NCBI RefSeq assembly: GCF_036169555.1
Contig: NZ_CP108032.1
Span: 5,828,001 to 5,892,000 of the forward strand
From: Streptomyces sp. NBC_00306
GTDB lineage: Bacteria > Actinomycetota > Actinomycetes > Streptomycetales > Streptomycetaceae
Length of the DNA stretch: 64,000 nt
Direction of reading: 5' to 3'
The translations under genes were made by a program, and so were the position numbers. The notes beneath the pieces are model-generated. The model saw only the letters and a program-made list of their open reading frames with translations. It searched no databases and had not been told where the DNA came from. Below are positions 60,899 through 64,000 of this stretch, piece after piece; the first letter of the stretch is position 1, and each line of letters starts with the position of its first letter.

Positions 60899-61639
60899 TC
60901 AAGAAGGCGGACCGGTAAGGGAGTTGTCCCGGACAACGGATGCCAGCGTGTCCACCCGGTTGGTGGTGACGGCGTCCACGCCGGCCCGGATCAGCCGGCG
61001 CATGGTGCGCCGGGTGTCGGCCGTCCAGGCGGAGATCAGCATGCCGTCCTTGTGCACACGCTCCGCGAGCTCCTGACCGACCAGCCCGAAGCGGTAGTTG
61101 AGGAACCGCGGACGTACGGCGTCGATGAGGACCGGCCGCGGCGGGGCCAGCGAGGTCCACGTCAGGGCGATCTCGGCCGCCGGGTCCTCGTTCCGTACCG
61201 CGAGCATGGCGACGGGGCCCGCGCAGTAGTACACGCGCTCGGCCGCGCCGCAATCGCGGACCAGGCCGACCACCGCGCGTACCGACTCCTCGGTGGCGCC
61301 GGGAAGGTCGATCATCAGGCGGTGCGCGCCGACGTCGAGCAGCGCGTCCCGCAGCGTCGGCACACCACCCCGCGTCAGCTCCTCGACCTGGGCACGGGTC
61401 AGCTTCGACAGCGGCCGGTCGTGCCCCCACAGGCGCTTCAGTGTCGCGTCGTGCAGCAGCACGGGCACACCGTCGCGGGTCAGTCGTACGTCGATCTCGA
61501 CCGCGTCCGCGCCCCGGGTGACGGCCGAGCGGAGCGAGGGCAGGGTGTTCTCCCGCACGCGGTAGGGATCGCCGCGATGGCCGACGACACCGACGATGCG
61601 CGCGGGACCGTTCTCCACGGGGGTCAACGCGCGAGCCAT
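60899..61639 (-). CDS. Glycerophosphodiester phosphodiesterase family protein
   Basis: The 246-residue protein has the GDPD motifs: VVGHRGDPYRVRENTLPSLR, VEIDVRLTRDGVPVLLHDAT, and the C-terminal WTADTRRTMRRLIRAGVDAV. Such enzymes release glycerol-3-phosphate from deacylated phospholipids. No signal peptide is seen. It overlaps the upstream deaminase gene by 16 bases, so they are co-transcribed. Confidence 0.9.
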   Translation of the reverse strand: MARALTPVENGPARIVGVVGHRGDPYRVRENTLPSLRSAVTRGADAVEIDVRLTRDGVPVLLHDATLKRLWGHDRPLSKLTRAQVEELTRGGVPTLRDALLDVGAHRLMIDLPGATEESVRAVVGLVRDCGAAERVYYCAGPVAMLAVRNEDPAAEIALTWTSLAPPRPVLIDAVRPRFLNYRFGLVGQELAERVHKDGMLISAWTADTRRTMRRLIRAGVDAVTTNRVDTLASVVRDNSLTGPPS

Positions 61640-62649
61640 GCCGCGGTGTACGTGTCGATCTCCTCGGCGATGCGCGCCTTGCCCGCCGGGTCGAGGAACG
61701 AGGCCTCCACGGCGTTCTTCGCGAGCGCGGCGAGACCGCGCTCGTCGAGGCCGAGCAGCCGGCCCGCCACTCCGTACTCGTTGTTGAGGTCGGTGCCGAA
61801 CATCGGCGGGTCGTCGCTGTTGACGGTCACCAGCACGCCGGCCGCGACCATCTCCTTGATGGGGTGGTCGTCGAGAACGGTGACGGCCCGGGTCGCGATG
61901 TTGGACGTCGGGCAGACCTCCAACGGGATCCGGTGCTCGGCGAGATGGGCGAGCAGCGCCGGGTCCTGGACGGAGCTGGTGCCGTGCCCGATCCGCTCGG
62001 CCCGCAGATCGTTCAGCGCGTCCCAGACGGTCTGCGGTCCGGTCGTCTCGCCGGCGTGCGGCACGGAGTGCAGTCCGGCGGCGATGGCGCGGTCGAAGTA
62101 CGGCTTGAACTGCGGGCGCGGCACACCGATCTCCGGTCCGCCCAGACCGAAGGCGACCAGGCCCTCGGGGTGCAGGTCCACCGCGAGCCGGGTGGTCTCC
62201 TCCGCCGCCTCCAGGCCCGCCTCACCGGGAATGTCGAAGCACCAGCGCAGCACCACGCCGAGTTCGGCCTCGGCGGCCGTGCGGGCGTCCTCGATCGCGG
62301 CCATGAAGGCCTTCTCGTCGATACCGCGGCGGGTCGAACTGAACGGCGTGACGGTCAGCTCGGCGTAGCGGATGTTCTGGCGGGCCATGTCCCGGGCGAT
62401 CTCGAAGGTGAGCAGCCGGACGTCCTCGGGGGTGCGGATCAGATCCACGACCGAGAGATAGACCTCGATGAAGTGGGCGAAGTCCGTGAAGGTGAAGTAG
62501 TCGGCGATCGCCTCGGGGTCGGTCGGCACCTTGGAGTCCGGGTGCCGGGCGGCGAGTTCGGCGACGATGCGCGGTGAGGCCGACCCGACATGGTGAACAT
62601 GCAGTTCCGCTTTGGGGAGCCCGGCGATGAAGGGGTGCAGATCGGTCAT
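61624..62649 (-). CDS. Adenosine deaminase family; probable aminodeoxyfutalosine deaminase
   Basis: The 341-residue amidohydrolase has the metal motif PKAELHVHHVGSASP, and GLHSVPHAGETTGP, IGHGTSSVQDP and VTVNSDDPPMFGTDLNNEY. The HHVGSA that replaces the usual HLxG of adenosine deaminases marks an actinobacterial branch. As I recall, a S. avermitilis member of this branch was shown to deaminate 6-aminodeoxyfutalosine in futalosine-type menaquinone synthesis; I cannot verify this here. Standard annotation is adenosine deaminase. It is the first gene of the unit with the phosphodiesterase. Confidence 0.85.
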   Translation of the reverse strand: MTDLHPFIAGLPKAELHVHHVGSASPRIVAELAARHPDSKVPTDPEAIADYFTFTDFAHFIEVYLSVVDLIRTPEDVRLLTFEIARDMARQNIRYAELTVTPFSSTRRGIDEKAFMAAIEDARTAAEAELGVVLRWCFDIPGEAGLEAAEETTRLAVDLHPEGLVAFGLGGPEIGVPRPQFKPYFDRAIAAGLHSVPHAGETTGPQTVWDALNDLRAERIGHGTSSVQDPALLAHLAEHRIPLEVCPTSNIATRAVTVLDDHPIKEMVAAGVLVTVNSDDPPMFGTDLNNEYGVAGRLLGLDERGLAALAKNAVEASFLDPAGKARIAEEIDTYTAAWLAR

Positions 62650-62760
62650 CGGGGTCCTCCGTGTGCTGTGCGGTCGCTGGTGTCAGGGATCATCGTAGGC
62701 GGCCGTCCCGTGACACGGGGCAGGCCGTAGCATGAGCGCGAACCACGATGGGGGAGAACC

Positions 62761-63459
62761 ATGGCAGAGAACCAGGCCCAGCCGCCGGGCGGACCCGAGC
62801 CCCGTGACCGCGACCCGTGGGCTCCGCCGGCGAGCACTGCGCCGCAGGACAAGGTTCCGCTGCACAAGCCCGCCATCCCGGCTCCGTCGGTGCCGCCGGT
62901 GCACGACCAGATGACGGTCACGTCCATGCCCGGCGTCGGGGACACCGGCTCGGTGCCGCCGCCCCCGATAGCCCCGGGCGGGCCCGCCCAGCCCGCTCCC
63001 GGCCCGTACGGCTACCCCGCGGCCCCTCCGGTGACGGGTCCCGCCAGCGATCCCTTCGGTCACGCCGGATACCCCGGCTACCAGACCTACGGCCAGCCCG
63101 GCTGGCAGGCGGCCCCGGCGAACGGCATGGGCACCACGGCGATGGTGCTCGGCATCCTGTCCGTCTGCCTGTTCTGCCTCTACGGCGTCGTCGCCATCGT
63201 CCTCGGCGTCCTGGCGCTGATCTTCGGCATCCTGGGCCGCAAGCGGGTCCAGCGCGGCGAGGCCACCAACGGCGGGATGGCGCTCTCCGGGATCATCCTC
63301 GGCTCCGTCGGCATCGTCATCGGCCTGGTCGTCGTCGGCCTGCTGGCCTGGGGCATCACCGAGGCGATCAACGACGAGCGGAACAGGAACGACGACTTCG
63401 GCAACACGCTGGTGATCGACGGCGCCGCGCAGCCCGCCGCGCTCTCGGCCGCGCGCTGA
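62761..63459 (+). CDS. DUF4190 membrane protein with Pro-rich N-terminus
   Basis: The 232-residue protein has a ~120-residue Pro/Gly/Ala-rich cytoplasmic region with PYGYP-type repeats, then two membrane helices (TTAMVLGILSVCLFCLYGVV and the IILGSVGIVIGLVVVGLLAW part) flanking GRKRVQRGEATNGGMALSG, the DUF4190 motif. It may act at the membrane or wall, but no function is established. It has GGGAG before ATG 62761. Confidence 0.85.
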   Translation: MAENQAQPPGGPEPRDRDPWAPPASTAPQDKVPLHKPAIPAPSVPPVHDQMTVTSMPGVGDTGSVPPPPIAPGGPAQPAPGPYGYPAAPPVTGPASDPFGHAGYPGYQTYGQPGWQAAPANGMGTTAMVLGILSVCLFCLYGVVAIVLGVLALIFGILGRKRVQRGEATNGGMALSGIILGSVGIVIGLVVVGLLAWGITEAINDERNRNDDFGNTLVIDGAAQPAALSAAR

Positions 63460-63765
63460 CCGGACCACGCGTTCCTGGGGCGGTTCCCGCCACCAGGCAC
63501 CCCGGCCGGTTCGCGTCGATCAGGCCCCCGGGCCGGTGCCGCACTCGCAGCCCCGGGCTGTCGGGGCGCCTGGCGCCCAGCAACCCTGCTCCCCGGGCCG
63601 GCTCGCGTCGGCAGCCCCGTGGCCGGGTCCCGCACCCGTAGCTCCGGCCCACTGCCGCTGGGAAGCCTGTCCGCCGACGGGTCGCGGCCGCGGGCTCCTG
63701 GGCCGGCGCGCGCCTTCGCCGACCCGCACCCGCGCCCGGCCTCGGCGCCCTGCAAGCCCTGCCCC
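63460..63765. other. Intergenic region with a degenerate internal duplication
   Basis: Between DUF4190 and the NADAR gene the DNA contains an imperfect ~92-bp duplication (from 63499 and from 63591; shared GGCCGG-TCGCGTCG and CCGC-C-CG-AGC blocks). Open frames here look accidental. No other gene or hairpin stands out. Confidence 0.45.
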
Positions 63766-64000
63766 CTAGGTGCCCTGCTCCCCGGCAGTCCGCAGCTCCT
63801 CGCGCGCCTCCATCAGCGCGAATCCCAGCAGGTTCTGCCCGCGCCAGCGCGTGGGGTCCTGCGCCCGCTCGTCGTCCGCGGCCAGCCCGATACCCCAGAT
63901 CCGGTCCAGCGGGCTGGCCTCGACGAGCACCCGGTCTCCCGTGGCCAGCAGGAACTCCCGCAGCGCCGCATGCTGGGCGAACTTGTGCACGCTGCCCGAG
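63766..64000 (-). CDS. NADAR (YbiA-like) domain protein, C-terminal part
   Basis: The gene enters from the right edge on the minus strand; only its last ~78 codons are present. The sequence LLATGDRVLVEASPLDRIWG, then GIGLAADDERAQDP and WRGQNLLGFALMEAREEL, is the C-terminal half of the NADAR family, whose YbiA-type members hydrolyse harmful riboflavin-pathway intermediates. An in-frame GTG at 63990 is internal, not the start. Confidence 0.87.
   Translation of the reverse strand, partial: SGSVHKFAQHAALREFLLATGDRVLVEASPLDRIWGIGLAADDERAQDPTRWRGQNLLGFALMEAREELRTAGEQGT

Overview
The window is a piece of a Streptomyces chromosome. The DNA is very GC-rich with strong third-position GC bias, GTG starts are common, and the gene order and proteins match the conserved Streptomyces core block ftsY - nsdA - amtB/glnK/glnD - ffh - rpsP/rimM/trmD/rplS - four signal peptidases - dprA - whiG - rpsB/tsf/pyrH/frr/cdsA - rlmN. 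No tRNA, rRNA, CRISPR array, insertion sequence or prophage gene was recognised.

Bases 1-31,900 are core. They hold FtsY (its start codon is cut by the window edge), a prim-pol-domain protein, the developmental repressor NsdA, the ammonium transport and PII-signalling operon behind a GlnR-type site, SRP protein Ffh, an archaeal/eukaryal-type prolyl-tRNA synthetase, and a SprT-like zinc protein preceded by a 14-codon ORF. Next come the S16-KH-RimM-TrmD-L19 translation cluster, SipW/X/Y/Z, small conserved genes (NUDIX, DUF2469, YraN, ComM-like, DprA), the sporulation sigma factor WhiG, a TetR regulator, an M23 peptidase gene with an unclear 3' end, and rpsB-tsf-pyrH-frr-cdsA.

Bases 32,000-42,900 are the accessory part and the most interesting. 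A large SARP/NB-ARC/TPR regulator is followed by a VanX-like D-Ala-D-Ala dipeptidase whose upstream DNA carries CTGCA repeats at exact 11-bp spacing. Then come an ECF-type sigma factor and seven secreted proteins that all contain a related SH3-like module. Three of these carry an extra enzymatic domain (NlpC/P60, M23, class A beta-lactamase-like); four are essentially signal peptide plus module. Several share promoter-like motifs, including a divergent dyad. This looks like a dedicated, probably sigma-controlled, cell-wall-targeted secretion regulon.

Bases 43,000-64,000 hold RlmN, a TPP-riboswitch-controlled thiamine ABC transporter (thiBPQ), a serine hydrolase, a DMT-type exporter, a LOG-family protein and a two-gene ABC transporter with a degenerate signature motif. 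A polyamine/GABA catabolic group follows: an aminotransferase, an Lrp regulator, a divergent aminobutyraldehyde-type dehydrogenase and a PotD-like binding protein. The rest is a TetR/DUF1304 pair with a double operator, an S-adenosyl methyltransferase, a GDPD-type phosphodiesterase, an adenosine/aminodeoxyfutalosine deaminase, a DUF4190 membrane protein and the C-terminal part of a NADAR-domain protein at the right edge. Many genes end in long perfect hairpins, and short tandem duplications occur at several gene ends.
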